Shown: positions 19,105-30,478, counted from the stretch's first letter. The stretch is 64,000 bases of DNA from Enterovibrio baiacu (GCF_004120195.1 NZ_SCHN01000014.1:124001-188000); one strand, 5' to 3'. The notes: generated from the sequence alone by a model not told the origin. Numbers and translations: made by a program.

Positions 19105-19668
19105 ATGAACGATATCGAGCCAATTTGTGACATCCTTGAACGCATCACGACCTTGTATCGCAATGAAGTGCGACTCGTGGGCGTTGAGCATGGCTTACAC
19201 CCTGTGCACCTTGAGGTGATCTACTATCTTTCTCGTTGCAACAAATACAGCGATACCCCCGCAGCCGTCACCGAGTTTCTGGGGATAACCAAAGGCACAA
19301 CGTCGCAATCTATTTCTCTCTTAGAAACAAAGGGCTATCTCACTAAGGAAAAAGATCCTGTCGATCGCCGTGTGTCGCATTTGGTGCTCACACCTCACGG
19401 TGAAGCCATGGCTAAAAAGGCCATTCCTCCTGCGTCTTTTAAACAGGGATTGGAGAGGTTGGGTGGCGGGAATGCGCAATTGAAAACGCAGTTGGAAACA
19501 TTGTTGAGAGACATACAACGCAGCACGCAATCGGCAAGTTTTGGCTTGTGCAAAACATGCAAATTTCACACACCAGTGTCTGATGCGCATTTTTATTGCG
19601 CATTGACGAAAGAGACATTAGTGACGGATTTCGGCACGTTAATTTGCCGCGAGCATAGCGAAGTGTAA
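19105..19668 (+). CDS. MarR-type regulator with a C-terminal cysteine cluster
   Basis: A roughly 187-residue protein with a MarR winged-helix domain: LHPVHLEVIYYLSR, AVTEFLGITKGTTSQSIS (recognition helix), LETKGYLTKEKDPVDRRVS (wing). An extra C-terminal tail of about 50 residues carries four Cys (CKTCKFH, FYCALT, LICREH), arranged like a zinc ribbon or redox sensor; most MarR proteins lack this. GTG at 19099 and ATG at 19105 are both possible starts. It is divergent from the exported-protein/DUF2024 pair and probably represses it. Confidence 0.8.
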   Translation: MNDIEPICDILERITTLYRNEVRLVGVEHGLHPVHLEVIYYLSRCNKYSDTPAAVTEFLGITKGTTSQSISLLETKGYLTKEKDPVDRRVSHLVLTPHGEAMAKKAIPPASFKQGLERLGGGNAQLKTQLETLLRDIQRSTQSASFGLCKTCKFHTPVSDAHFYCALTKETLVTDFGTLICREHSEV

Positions 19669-19890
19669 TAAACGCTTTATAAACATAAGATTATGTGTGA
19701 AGAGCGTCGGTATCTCACCTTACGTGAGTTTCTACAAACCGGAAAAACCACTAACTTCACGTGCTAGAACGCATTTTCACCGATTTCTATCATCTACAAT
19801 GATGAAATATAAACCCTCATCACGGCCTTGCGGGTGCGCGTTTTGTTTGCTGTGATAGAATGAAGCCTTCAGCCTGATTCTTGAGGTCTT

Positions 19891-20340
19891 ATGACCAATC
19901 TTTCACAGCTAATTACCCGCGCTCAGGCTTTATGCGAAGAGCGAGGCGTGCGCCTGACTAGTCAGCGTGAACGGGTATATGAAATTATCGTTCAGAGTAA
20001 ACGAGCCATTAGTGCTTACGATTTGCTGGACGTATTACGAGAAACTGAGCCCCAAGCGAAGCCTCCGACGGTTTACAGGGCGCTCGATTTTTTGCTTTCT
20101 CAGGGGTTTGTGCACAAAGTAGAGTCTACGAATAGCTTTATCGCTTGCTGCTTACCCGGCCATGCGCAACACTGTTCACAATTACTGATTTGCGATTCGT
20201 GTGGTGCAGTGGAAGAGTGTCATGCTGATTCTTTGTCCACAGCGCTTCAAGAGAAAGCAAGTAAGGCTGGTTTTGCCGTGAGTCATCACGTTGTAGAAAC
20301 ACATGGAACCTGTGGATCTTGTCAGGTAGCGAAACATTAG
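19891..20340 (+). CDS. zur: Zur, zinc uptake regulator (Fur family)
   Basis: A 149-residue Fur-family repressor of zinc-uptake genes. Winged-helix portion: GVRLTSQRERVYEIIV and KPPTVYRALDFLLSQGFVHKVE. Structural zinc cysteines are in CDSCGAVEEC (two CxxC-type pairs with GTCGSC at the C-terminus), and the CCLPGHAQHCSQLLIC segment fits Zur better than Fur. It starts 222 bases after the MarR gene. Confidence 0.88.
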   Translation: MTNLSQLITRAQALCEERGVRLTSQRERVYEIIVQSKRAISAYDLLDVLRETEPQAKPPTVYRALDFLLSQGFVHKVESTNSFIACCLPGHAQHCSQLLICDSCGAVEECHADSLSTALQEKASKAGFAVSHHVVETHGTCGSCQVAKH

Positions 20341-20366
20341 TTGCATTAGGACGGTAAACGAACATT

Positions 20367-20831
20367 ATGCGCGCGGAATTTGTAAACCCATTTTTGTCTT
20401 CTTTGGTCAATGTATTGACGACCATGGCACAGCTTGAGATTACGCCAAAGAAACCGCAGTTGAAGACATCGGAAGTTGCCAAAGGCGACGTGTCAGGTTT
20501 GATTGGCATGGTTGGCCCTAAAACAAAAGGCTCTCTTTCTGTCACGTTTGAGGAAGAGCTGGCGCTAGAAATAATGAACCGTATGTTGGGCGAGAAACCA
20601 ACGTCAATCGATGCAGATGTGACGGACATGGTAGGTGAGATCACCAATATGGTGACAGGCGGTGCGAAGCGTCTTCTTGCGGAGAAAGGCTTCGATTTTG
20701 ATATGGCAACGCCGATCGTAGTGTCTGGCCGTGACCATACCATTACGCATAAAAGCGAAGGCCAAATCATCATCATGCCGTTTGATTCGGATTTCGGGCG
20801 AGCTTATATCGAAATCTGTTTTGACGATTAA
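20367..20831 (+). CDS. cheX: CheX-type chemotaxis phosphatase
   Basis: A 154-residue protein of the CheX/CheC/FliY phosphatase fold. CheX removes phosphate from CheY. The motif EITNMVTGGAKRLLAEKG contains the conserved Glu and Asn of the active helix (D-MVGEITNMV). It is an orphan, 26 bases after zur, with no other chemotaxis gene in the window; a motile Vibrionaceae would have CheY elsewhere. A strong bidirectional terminator follows. Confidence 0.85.
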   Translation: MRAEFVNPFLSSLVNVLTTMAQLEITPKKPQLKTSEVAKGDVSGLIGMVGPKTKGSLSVTFEEELALEIMNRMLGEKPTSIDADVTDMVGEITNMVTGGAKRLLAEKGFDFDMATPIVVSGRDHTITHKSEGQIIIMPFDSDFGRAYIEICFDD

Positions 20832-20850
20832 CGTCATTCTTGCTCATAAA

Positions 20851-20874
20851 AAAACGCCGCTAATGCGGCGTTTT
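20851..20874. terminator. Bidirectional terminator between cheX and pgi
   Basis: A perfect AAAACGCCGC-TAAT-GCGGCGTTTT hairpin with A and T runs on both sides, between convergent genes. Confidence 0.92.
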
Positions 20875-20898
20875 TTGTTTCTTACTGAACCTGAGCGA

Positions 20899-22858
<1,960 letters not shown>

Positions 22859-23278
22859 ATGTGGATTCAAAGAACAATTCATTTAACCGCCAAGCGCCGC
22901 GGATTTCATTTGATCACTGATGAAATTGAACAACACATTCCGGAGTTACGCGGCGTACACATCGGTCTAATTCACCTGTTTATTCAACACACTTCCGCCA
23001 GTTTGACGCTGAATGAGAATGCCGACCCAACGGTACGCAGCGACATGGAGGCGCATTTCAACCACTTCGTGCCAGAGCGCGCGTCCTATTACCAACATAC
23101 CTATGAAGGGGATGACGACATGCCTGCGCACATTAAAAGCTCCTTGCTGGGCTCAAGCGTGTCAGTGCCGATATCAAATGGACGAATGGCATTAGGGACG
23201 TGGCAAGGTATTTATCTCGGCGAGCATAGAGACCACGCAGGCTCTCGACGTGTCATCGTTACGATTCAGGGGGAATAG
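22859..23278 (+). CDS. yjbQ: YjbQ / UPF0047 family protein
   Basis: A 139-residue protein of the YjbQ family: [41 protein letters not shown], and [19 protein letters not shown] with conserved His residues. Family members have a trimeric metal-binding fold and show weak thiamine-phosphate synthase activity; the true role is unclear. I chose the ATG at 22859 (AGGTG upstream); a GTG at 22850 is in frame. Confidence 0.9.
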   Translation: MWIQRTIHLTAKRRGFHLITDEIEQHIPELRGVHIGLIHLFIQHTSASLTLNENADPTVRSDMEAHFNHFVPERASYYQHTYEGDDDMPAHIKSSLLGSSVSVPISNGRMALGTWQGIYLGEHRDHAGSRRVIVTIQGE

Positions 23279-23725
23279 AAATAAGACGAAAGGACGACAC
23301 CAAAGCAAACTCGACTGACACATGAAAAACATATAACGAACATATGTATCAATTTAATGACAGGGGGGGGGTAACTTCAACACACCTAAAAATACCCCAT
23401 CTCATTGAAAAATAAAGATACTCAAGTTTAATCTTGGAAATTGGTAGAACATACTTTTCTCACCCTCCCCTTTAGTCAATGAGCAAAACCAAATACCAAC
23501 AAATAATACTTTCATCATTAAAACCCCCGAGCACTTCTATGGTTTATTACTGATAAATCATCAAAGAAATTACCCGTATCACTTATAAGACAAACCAAAG
23601 TCGCGTATTTGCATACCCTCTCATCATCGTAAATTTGTCGCGATCACCGCGGCATTGCTCAGTCCTACATATTTCATGGAACACGGAAGATGGGACGACC
23701 AATTTTAACGGACTCTAGGTTTCCA
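23279..23725. other. A+T-rich gap with a G9 homopolymer
   Basis: About 450 bases with no credible gene and a visibly higher A+T content than neighbours. It contains a run of nine G at 23363-23371, a slippage-prone tract. It lies upstream of the surface-protein gene and probably carries its promoter. The composition hints at acquired DNA. Confidence 0.5.
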
Positions 23726-25468
23726 ATGATGATGAAGAAAACCCTGCTTTCAACCGCAATTCTCGCTGGCGCGCTTACCTCTATGCAGGCAGTCGCAAAC
23801 TGTGCTGGTAACGTTTATTCGATGAACGCTGGACGTGGGCACGTCGGCTTATTGCTCGACGTACAAGAATCGAAGCAGATGTCGACGCAATACTTTTCAG
23901 ATGCGGGCGAACGCGTGGAATACCATTCTCGTGCGCTTTTCAGCGCATCAAGCATGGCGTATGACCGCATTACAGATCTCCTTTATTACACAAATTCACC
24001 GCAGCCGACGTCTTACCATGTTCAAGTACCTGAAACCGATGTCACGGCTGAGGAACTGAAAAACTTAGATCTTCACGCCAAAACCACCGAGTCTTATCAG
24101 CTTGCTTACATGGATCCAGCTACCGGCGAGCATGTTGCTGGCCCTACCGTAAACAAGCAAATCCTGCGAATGGCATTTGATCCGGATAGCGGTGAGTTGT
24201 TTGCGTCAGATTCACAAACCATTTTTAAGGTTAATCCAACCACCGGCGAGACCACGCATATTGGCGACTTCGAGAATGGTTTGAAGTTTGGTGGTTTTAC
24301 TAACTGGGGCGATTTTGTTTTTCAAGGTGGTGAACTACTGTTTGTCACAAACAACCGCACGCTTTCCATCAATACCAGCACTGGCGCACAAACCCTTAAA
24401 GCCTTTCACTTTATTGATTTCGTGGCAGCAGCCTCCCTGGATCAAAATGGCCAAGTGCTTGTTGCAGCCAAGAACCAGAACGTATCGGGTAACGTAAACA
24501 GTAATCACTTGTACCGCTTAAAGCCTTCTACGGGCGAGAAAAAAGTGGTCGGCTTATTCCCAAGCCGCATCAGCGCCATGGCAACGGTGACATCAGAAGA
24601 TCATACCTGCTATGAGAAAACGGAATTCAATAGTGATGTAACGCCAGAGGTGACTGGCATTACACTGGCATCTGACTCTGTAACGGAAGGTTCTACCGCG
24701 TATTTCACCGTTGATTTCGACAAGGCCACGAGCGATGCAAACACCGCACTGCGCGTTGCATTGAAAGATGGCACGGCGACCTTGAATAGCGATTACGAAA
24801 ATACCGTCGCGTTGCTGTTCTCTGATAACTCCACGGGATCTGCCACGCTCTCATCAACATTGACCGAAATCAGCTTGCCACAAGGCGTCACCTCGGTACG
24901 AATTGGCGTGCCGACCGTTAACGATTCCACGCATGAGAGCAATGAGAACTTCTCTTTGGATGCTTGGGTGTCCACCGACAAGAGCGACCTGAGCTCAGCC
25001 CGTGTCACCGTTGTTGATAATGACCCTGCTGAAGTCGGTATTAAGTTGTGCTCAAACGGCAGTTGGACAGCACGACCAGCAACACTCGCCAACTGTCATG
25101 AATTTGACGACTATACAATGATCTACGACTACCACAATTCCACACATACCTCTCGCTATGAAGGCACAGTGGAAGGCTTGTCTGTAGGGTCGGCAAGTAC
25201 GCTGAATTATAAGATTCTATCCACGCAAGACATCGGTGGACTGTCACGATTGACGGTAGAAATGGACTACGGTAACGGCTGGGTTGTGGTGGGTAACTAC
25301 CGCTCGCGTGTTTACTCAAGACCAACGACTGTACCTTACACCTATGACTTTACCCCTGCATCCACTCAGGCCAAGTTTAGGCTGACTTGGAACATCACCT
25401 CTGATCGCGCTGATGGCGGTGATGACGTGAATATCCAACTTCAAAATATCACCGTATTAGATCGATAA
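23726..25468 (+). CDS. Exported surface protein with propeller-like and Calx-beta domains
   Basis: A 580-residue protein. A signal peptide (LLSTAILAGALTSMQAVA) precedes a ~300-residue beta-rich part with propeller-like repeats (ILRMAFDPDSGELFASDS, HLYRLKPSTGEKKVVG), then a Calx-beta domain (GITLASDSVTEGSTAYFTV ... ENFSLDAWVSTDKSDLS ... VVDNDPAEVG), which usually binds calcium. A ~150-residue C-terminal beta domain with paired Cys follows. Likely secreted or cell-surface, perhaps in adhesion; no sorting motif is visible. I start at the triple ATG (23726) because the signal peptide follows; an upstream ATG at 23690 adds 12 residues. Its A+T-rich promoter region suggests transfer. Confidence 0.75.
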   Translation: MMMKKTLLSTAILAGALTSMQAVANCAGNVYSMNAGRGHVGLLLDVQESKQMSTQYFSDAGERVEYHSRALFSASSMAYDRITDLLYYTNSPQPTSYHVQVPETDVTAEELKNLDLHAKTTESYQLAYMDPATGEHVAGPTVNKQILRMAFDPDSGELFASDSQTIFKVNPTTGETTHIGDFENGLKFGGFTNWGDFVFQGGELLFVTNNRTLSINTSTGAQTLKAFHFIDFVAAASLDQNGQVLVAAKNQNVSGNVNSNHLYRLKPSTGEKKVVGLFPSRISAMATVTSEDHTCYEKTEFNSDVTPEVTGITLASDSVTEGSTAYFTVDFDKATSDANTALRVALKDGTATLNSDYENTVALLFSDNSTGSATLSSTLTEISLPQGVTSVRIGVPTVNDSTHESNENFSLDAWVSTDKSDLSSARVTVVDNDPAEVGIKLCSNGSWTARPATLANCHEFDDYTMIYDYHNSTHTSRYEGTVEGLSVGSASTLNYKILSTQDIGGLSRLTVEMDYGNGWVVVGNYRSRVYSRPTTVPYTYDFTPASTQAKFRLTWNITSDRADGGDDVNIQLQNITVLDR

Positions 25469-25485
25469 TAGAAACACAGAACACA

Positions 25486-25518
25486 AATAGCCAAAGCGCT
25501 GCTTTGGCTATTTTTTTT
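25486..25518. terminator. Bidirectional terminator
   Basis: A long perfect stem AAATAGCCAAAGC / GCTTTGGCTATTT followed by a T run, between the convergent surface-protein and BamA-like genes. Confidence 0.92.
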
Positions 25519-25522
25519 GCCT

Positions 25523-26806
25523 TTAGAACGGTTGGTTAATCATTACTCTAAATAACCCTTCTTCATTGCCCCATGCCATTTCAGATCGCAGAACAACACC
25601 TTCCACTTGGAAGCGAATCGCACCACCTGCACTCCATTTCATGTCACGATGAAGCTCTGCCAAATCATAGGTGTCTGCCACGCGCCCCGCATCAACAAAG
25701 GCGACCCATTGCCACCAAGGCACATCGTACCAATTGAACACAGGAAGGCTCCCTAGCGGCTGCCATTCAGGGATAACACGGTATTCCAAGCTGTAACTCA
25801 ATGCAGAACGGCCAACGAAGCGCCCGGTTTGGAAGCTGCGCAAACGATAGAGCCCTCCAAGGCGAGCGCCAGCGAACTCAGGTGGGCGTTCATAAACACG
25901 TTCACCATTCACGATCGTGGTGTTATTCCAACTCGGGGTATCCGCGGTATAAACGTTTAGCGCCACCACCTGTTGCTTGGCTAGTTCGTCCCAATCGCCA
26001 AGAGCATGGAACCAACTTTGGCTTGCTTCCCACTTCCACCAACCTGCGCGATCATTTGAACCCAGATCCGCCGTCACGATGAATTCGCTAAGACTGCCAG
26101 CTGTCGGGTTATTCGCGCTATCACGGTTATCCCAACGAAGTCGGGTTTCTAGCCCCCAAACTTCATCAGTATCTGAAAAATCACTCGGTACGTTGGCCGC
26201 ATCGCCCACTAACTCGCGAGATTCATAGAAAGGGCGAAAATCGATGGAAGACACGCCGCTATCCCAAGGCGTATGGCCGGTCACTTCGCGGTAAGGAGAA
26301 AGTGCTGCTCGAATGGGCTGAGAGGTTGCAGCACCGATCGGCAAGATGTAACGCATAGAAAGATGATGACGCGTGTCTCGGCTGTCTGCTTTTATGCTGT
26401 CAGACTTGATGGAATCATTGTTCGCCGCATCACCAAGAAAATAATCAAATTGCGTATAGTCGGCCTCATAGAATTGCCCACTGAACAACCAGCGGCTGTC
26501 TGATGACAACACGTAGTTATTGGCAGCGATAAAACTCATCCACGTATTTTTCGTCGTGCCGAGCCCTGCGGCAAACATTGAGGCTTGTGGCTGGCCAGCC
26601 CCTTTCCAGAGCCCCGCCATGCCAGCAGAGAATCCCATGGCTTCGGTCGAAAATACAAATGGGACGATTTCTATATCAAGCGAGTTAGTGTCTGTGGAAA
26701 TCACATCATTGGATGACGAAACCGCGTCTTCTGCGCTCGCACTAACAGGCAAGCATAAGAAAGCCGCAATCAAAGATGCGGCTAGTAGACATTGATGATT
26801 GTTCAA
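25523..26806 (-). CDS. BamA/TamA-type outer-membrane barrel without POTRA domains
   Basis: A 427-residue exported protein (signal peptide LIAAFLCLPVSASAE) whose length is almost entirely a 16-strand Omp85-type barrel; WGLETRLRWDNRDSANNPTAG is the typical Omp85 loop, and the C-terminus ends in Phe (INQPF). Periplasmic POTRA domains are absent. Related short barrels are annotated as BamA/TamA-family or surface-antigen proteins; their cargo is unknown. It starts 18 bases after alr and probably shares its transcript. Confidence 0.8.
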   Translation of the reverse strand: MNNHQCLLAASLIAAFLCLPVSASAEDAVSSSNDVISTDTNSLDIEIVPFVFSTEAMGFSAGMAGLWKGAGQPQASMFAAGLGTTKNTWMSFIAANNYVLSSDSRWLFSGQFYEADYTQFDYFLGDAANNDSIKSDSIKADSRDTRHHLSMRYILPIGAATSQPIRAALSPYREVTGHTPWDSGVSSIDFRPFYESRELVGDAANVPSDFSDTDEVWGLETRLRWDNRDSANNPTAGSLSEFIVTADLGSNDRAGWWKWEASQSWFHALGDWDELAKQQVVALNVYTADTPSWNNTTIVNGERVYERPPEFAGARLGGLYRLRSFQTGRFVGRSALSYSLEYRVIPEWQPLGSLPVFNWYDVPWWQWVAFVDAGRVADTYDLAELHRDMKWSAGGAIRFQVEGVVLRSEMAWGNEEGLFRVMINQPF

Positions 26807-26824
26807 AATGACCCACGAAAAGGA

Positions 26825-27901
26825 TTAGGTATAAACGAGATCAACTCTCGACGTAATGTTAGTGACAAGCTCATAGCCAATCGTCCCAACATGGTTCGCG
26901 ATCTCTTCAACGGGGAGACTCTCGCCCCACAAGATCACTTCATCGCCTACGCAATCCTTCGCGTCTGGGCCTAAATCAATGGTCAACATGTCCATTGAAA
27001 CACGTCCCACCAAGGGAACTTTGCGTCCGTTCACCATCACGGGTGTGCCATCTGGAGCAACGCGTGGATAGCCATCACCGTAACCTATCGCCACCACACC
27101 AATTTTGGTGTCGCGATCGGTTACCCAACGCGCGCCGTAGCCCACGGGTTCGCCTTTTTTCGCGGTTCTTACTGCAATAAGGCTCGATGTCATCGTCATC
27201 ACGGGCTTCAAACCCAGCGCGTTACCGGTAAGGGATGAAACGGAAGACACGCCATAAAGGCTAATGCCCGGTCTCACCCAATCGAGATGGCTGTCAGGCC
27301 AAAAGAAACAACCTGATGATGCGGCAAGAGAACGGTCGCCATCTTGCCCTTTGGTCACGGCAGAAAACAGGGCGATCTGCGCGTTCGTGACGGGATTTTC
27401 AAGCTCATCGGCACAGCCAAAGTGGCTCATGAAATGCAAAGGCTTCGCCACATTCGGACACGCATTCAATCGTTCAATGAATTGGCTAACGTCTTCCTCA
27501 CGCACGCCAAGACGGTGCATACCAGAATCCACTTTCAGCCACACGGTAAGGGGCGTCGCGAGTGTGGCGCTCTCAAGTGCTTCAACTTGCTCAATGCAAT
27601 GCACGGCGGTGTGTAGTTGATGTTCAACCAACAAAGGCAGATCGTCAGCCGAATAAAAACCTTCGAGGAGCAAAATGGGCGTGTCGATGCCGTCAGCGCG
27701 AAGTGCGAGTGCTTCTTCAAGTCGTGCAACACCAAACCCATCCGCATGGGAAGCAAGCGTATTCGCAACAGGCAACAAACCATGACCATAACCATTGGCT
27801 TTGATCGCCGCCCATGCGCGGCTGTTCGGTGCTTTGGTACGCACAACGTTAAGGTTGTGAACCAAGTTTTCCAGTTGAATATAGGCAGTTGCTGCTTTCA
27901 T
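26825..27901 (-). CDS. alr: Alanine racemase
   Basis: A 358-residue PLP enzyme that makes D-alanine for peptidoglycan. The PLP lysine is in AWAAIKANGYGHG near residue 34; the second catalytic base Tyr lies in GISLYGVS; the C-terminal domain has GRVSMDMLTIDLG. Length matches Alr. It is 12 bases after dnaB, as in other Vibrionaceae. Confidence 0.97.
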   Translation of the reverse strand: MKAATAYIQLENLVHNLNVVRTKAPNSRAWAAIKANGYGHGLLPVANTLASHADGFGVARLEEALALRADGIDTPILLLEGFYSADDLPLLVEHQLHTAVHCIEQVEALESATLATPLTVWLKVDSGMHRLGVREEDVSQFIERLNACPNVAKPLHFMSHFGCADELENPVTNAQIALFSAVTKGQDGDRSLAASSGCFFWPDSHLDWVRPGISLYGVSSVSSLTGNALGLKPVMTMTSSLIAVRTAKKGEPVGYGARWVTDRDTKIGVVAIGYGDGYPRVAPDGTPVMVNGRKVPLVGRVSMDMLTIDLGPDAKDCVGDEVILWGESLPVEEIANHVGTIGYELVTNITSRVDLVYT

Positions 27902-27913
27902 GAAACCTCGCGG

Positions 27914-29323
27914 TTACTCTTCGTCGAACGCAGGGCCTGCGTAATTATCAAAGCGTGAGAATTGACCTTGGAAGGTCAGACGTACCGAACCGATAGGACC
28001 GTTACGCTGCTTACCGATAATGATTTCAGCAATGCCTTTGAGTGGACTTTCAGGGTTATAAACCTCATCACGGTAGATGAACATGATAAGGTCGGCATCC
28101 TGCTCGATTGCCCCAGATTCACGCAAGTCGGAGTTAATAGGACGCTTGTCAGCACGCTGCTCCAACGAGCGGTTAAGCTGCGACAGGGCGACAACGGGCA
28201 CATTCAATTCTTTCGCCAGCGCCTTTAAAGAGCGGCTGATTTCAGAGATTTCCAAGGTACGGTTATCTTGCAGACCCGGTACACGCATCAACTGAAGGTA
28301 ATCGACCATGATCATGGAAAGCCCGCCATGGTCACGCGCAATACGACGCGCACGCGAGCGAACGTCCGTCGGTGTCAGGCCAGAGCTGTCATCGATGTAC
28401 ATGTTCTTCTTCTGGGTCAATAAACCCATGGTAGAAGAGATACGTGCCCAGTCTTCATCATCCAACTGGCCGGTACGAATTTTGGTTTGATCAACGCGAG
28501 AAAATGACGCCAACATACGCATCATCAGCTGTTCCGCGGGCATCTCTAGGGAGAAGATAAGCACCGGTTTTTCCTGATCCATCGCAGCGTTTTCACACAG
28601 GTTCATCGCAAAGGTGGTTTTACCCATGGATGGACGTGCCGCGACGATGATCAAGTCAGAGCCTTGTAGGCCCGCGGTTTTCTTGTTGAGGTCCGTGAAA
28701 CCAGTCGACACCCCTGTGACACCATCTTGCGGTGTTTTCAGCAGGATCTCGATACGTTCTAAGGTTTTCTCCAAAACATTTTCAACGTTCTGAGGGCCTT
28801 CACTTTCGCTCGTACGCGCTTCGGCAATGGCAAACACTTTGCTTTCTGCCATGTCCAAAAGATCTTCAGACGTACGCCCTTCAGGCTCATAGCCAGCATC
28901 GGCAATTTCATTCGCCACGCTGATCAGATTACGAACGACTGCACGTTCACGCACAATGTCAGCATAGGCGGTAATGTTCGCCGCACTTGGGGTGTTTTTT
29001 GCAAGCTCAGCCAGATACGCGAAGCCACCTACTTCGTCGAGATGACTGTTCTTTTCAAGGTGCTGCGACAGAGTAATAAGGTCAAGCGGGTTCCCGCTAT
29101 CAAGCAATTGCTTGGTGCTTTCAAAAATCATGCGGTGCGGTCGGCTATAAAAATCCGATGCCACCACTCTTTCTGCCACGCTGTCCCAGCGCTCGTTATC
29201 CAGCATTAAGCCGCCCAATACCGACTGCTCCGCTTCCAAGGAATGCGGTGGCACTTTCAGTGCGTCAACCTGACGGTCTTTGGGTTTGTTGGAGTTAAAT
29301 TGCTTGCTGCGTTGCTCTGCCAT
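27914..29323 (-). CDS. dnaB: Replicative DNA helicase DnaB
   Basis: A 469-residue hexameric helicase of the replication fork. N-terminal primase-interaction domain begins PHSLEAEQSVLGGLM; the RecA-like domain has Walker A ARPSMGKTTFAMN, Walker B (MIMVDYLQLM) and the DRRPINSDLRESGAIEQDAD loop. I chose the ATG at 29323 (MAEQRSKQ), which gives the E. coli-like length; an open frame continues 156 bases upstream without family similarity. No intein is present. Operon with alr. Confidence 0.97.
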   Translation of the reverse strand: MAEQRSKQFNSNKPKDRQVDALKVPPHSLEAEQSVLGGLMLDNERWDSVAERVVASDFYSRPHRMIFESTKQLLDSGNPLDLITLSQHLEKNSHLDEVGGFAYLAELAKNTPSAANITAYADIVRERAVVRNLISVANEIADAGYEPEGRTSEDLLDMAESKVFAIAEARTSESEGPQNVENVLEKTLERIEILLKTPQDGVTGVSTGFTDLNKKTAGLQGSDLIIVAARPSMGKTTFAMNLCENAAMDQEKPVLIFSLEMPAEQLMMRMLASFSRVDQTKIRTGQLDDEDWARISSTMGLLTQKKNMYIDDSSGLTPTDVRSRARRIARDHGGLSMIMVDYLQLMRVPGLQDNRTLEISEISRSLKALAKELNVPVVALSQLNRSLEQRADKRPINSDLRESGAIEQDADLIMFIYRDEVYNPESPLKGIAEIIIGKQRNGPIGSVRLTFQGQFSRFDNYAGPAFDEE

Positions 29324-29519
29324 ATCACTCGTTACCTTATCATTGCGCCCGACATTATATACCCAAACAACGCGAAGATGCTTGGGTATCACCCCAATCA
29401 GAAAAGGAATCCCTTGCTGAACGCAGGCTGACGCAATGATGAAATAAATTCCTGCCAATTTAACATCTTGCTGACGCATATTTGGCAGATTCCGTTAAAA
29501 TGTTTTTCCGATCTTAGTA

Positions 29520-30278
29520 ATGGTAAACCATATGGCCTCGGCGCTGTTGAAACCGTCTTTTTTTTGTCTGGTTGCACTCCCCTTTTGTGCATGGGCCGAT
29601 GACGTGCCCCCGCCTTGGCAATCTGAAGTCGAACTCGGTTTACAAACCCTCTCAGGCAACTCTGACTCTATCACGCTGAACACCCGTTTAGGGATGAACT
29701 ACACCAGTGGCCCATACCGCCACACCTCAGAAGTTAAGTTCCTGTTGGTCGAAAAAGACGGCGAGGAAGACAAGCGCAAAGGGGAAATGGAAAGTCAGGC
29801 CAACTATAAATTCGACCCCACACGCTATGTCCTCGCCAACATCACCTACACCAATGACAAGTATGGCCCTTACTTCGACGACTTTACCTTCGCGACAGGT
29901 TTAGGTTACCAAGCGATTTGGCGTGAAGACATGACCTTATTGCTAGAAATCGGCCCAGGTTATCGTTACCAAAAACCCAACCTTGATGAGATTGATGATG
30001 ACGATCTGATCCTGCCGCACAACGTGCAAGAGTTCATCGTCAGAGGACAAGCAGAGTTAATGTGGCAAATGACCAAAACCGCTGAACTCCAAGGTCGCTT
30101 AACCACCATCAGTGGACCAAGTAACACCAGTTTCGAAGCGCGCCTTTCGGTGCAAACCAGTTTGATTGATGACTTGGCGATCAAAATCTCCACCACGCAA
30201 AAGTACATCAACGACGTCCCACCAGGGCTCAGTAATCTGGATTCGATTTTTACCGTGAATATGGTTTATAAGTTTTAG
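29520..30278 (+). CDS. DUF481 outer-membrane protein
   Basis: A 252-residue exported barrel (signal peptide FFCLVALPFCAWA) of the DUF481/YdiY type: WQSEVELGLQTLSGNSDSI, TYTNDKYGPYFDDFTFATGLGY, and a C-terminal VYKF. Function is unknown. ATG at 29520 or 29532 could be the start. It lies on the plus strand between the otherwise colinear rplI and dnaB, and is followed by a heptamer repeat array. Confidence 0.85.
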   Translation: MVNHMASALLKPSFFCLVALPFCAWADDVPPPWQSEVELGLQTLSGNSDSITLNTRLGMNYTSGPYRHTSEVKFLLVEKDGEEDKRKGEMESQANYKFDPTRYVLANITYTNDKYGPYFDDFTFATGLGYQAIWREDMTLLLEIGPGYRYQKPNLDEIDDDDLILPHNVQEFIVRGQAELMWQMTKTAELQGRLTTISGPSNTSFEARLSVQTSLIDDLAIKISTTQKYINDVPPGLSNLDSIFTVNMVYKF

Positions 30279-30280
30279 GC

Positions 30281-30329
30281 AAGATTTGAGATTTGAGATT
30301 TGAGATTTGAGATTTGAGATTTGAGATTT
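30281..30329. repeat. Tandem heptamer repeat, unit GAGATTT
   Basis: Six perfect GAGATTT units (30288-30329) preceded by one imperfect unit, starting three bases after the DUF481 stop codon. It shares the GAGAT core with the array at 7743-7826. Confidence 0.95.
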
Positions 30330-30432
30330 GGCAGAGTAAAAATCAATACGTAGCAACATCAAGTCATCGGTTTTCGCTTTTGCACTTTCTCGCCACTCGA
30401 AACTGCTCTTATCTCGTTTCTTAGGTACAAAA

Positions 30433-30456
30433 AAACCGGCCCTGAGGCCGGTTTTT
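30433..30456. terminator. Terminator of the rpsF-rplI operon
   Basis: AAACCGGCC-CTGA-GGCCGGTTT hairpin with A and T runs, just after the rplI stop on the minus strand and usable from the DUF481 side. Confidence 0.88.
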
Positions 30457-30478
30457 TCAAAGCTTACGTGTGTCTGAA

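Noticed and set aside
20138-20776. 212-codon minus-strand frame opposite zur and cheX
   Set aside because: It is antisense to two well-supported genes and has no recognisable domain.
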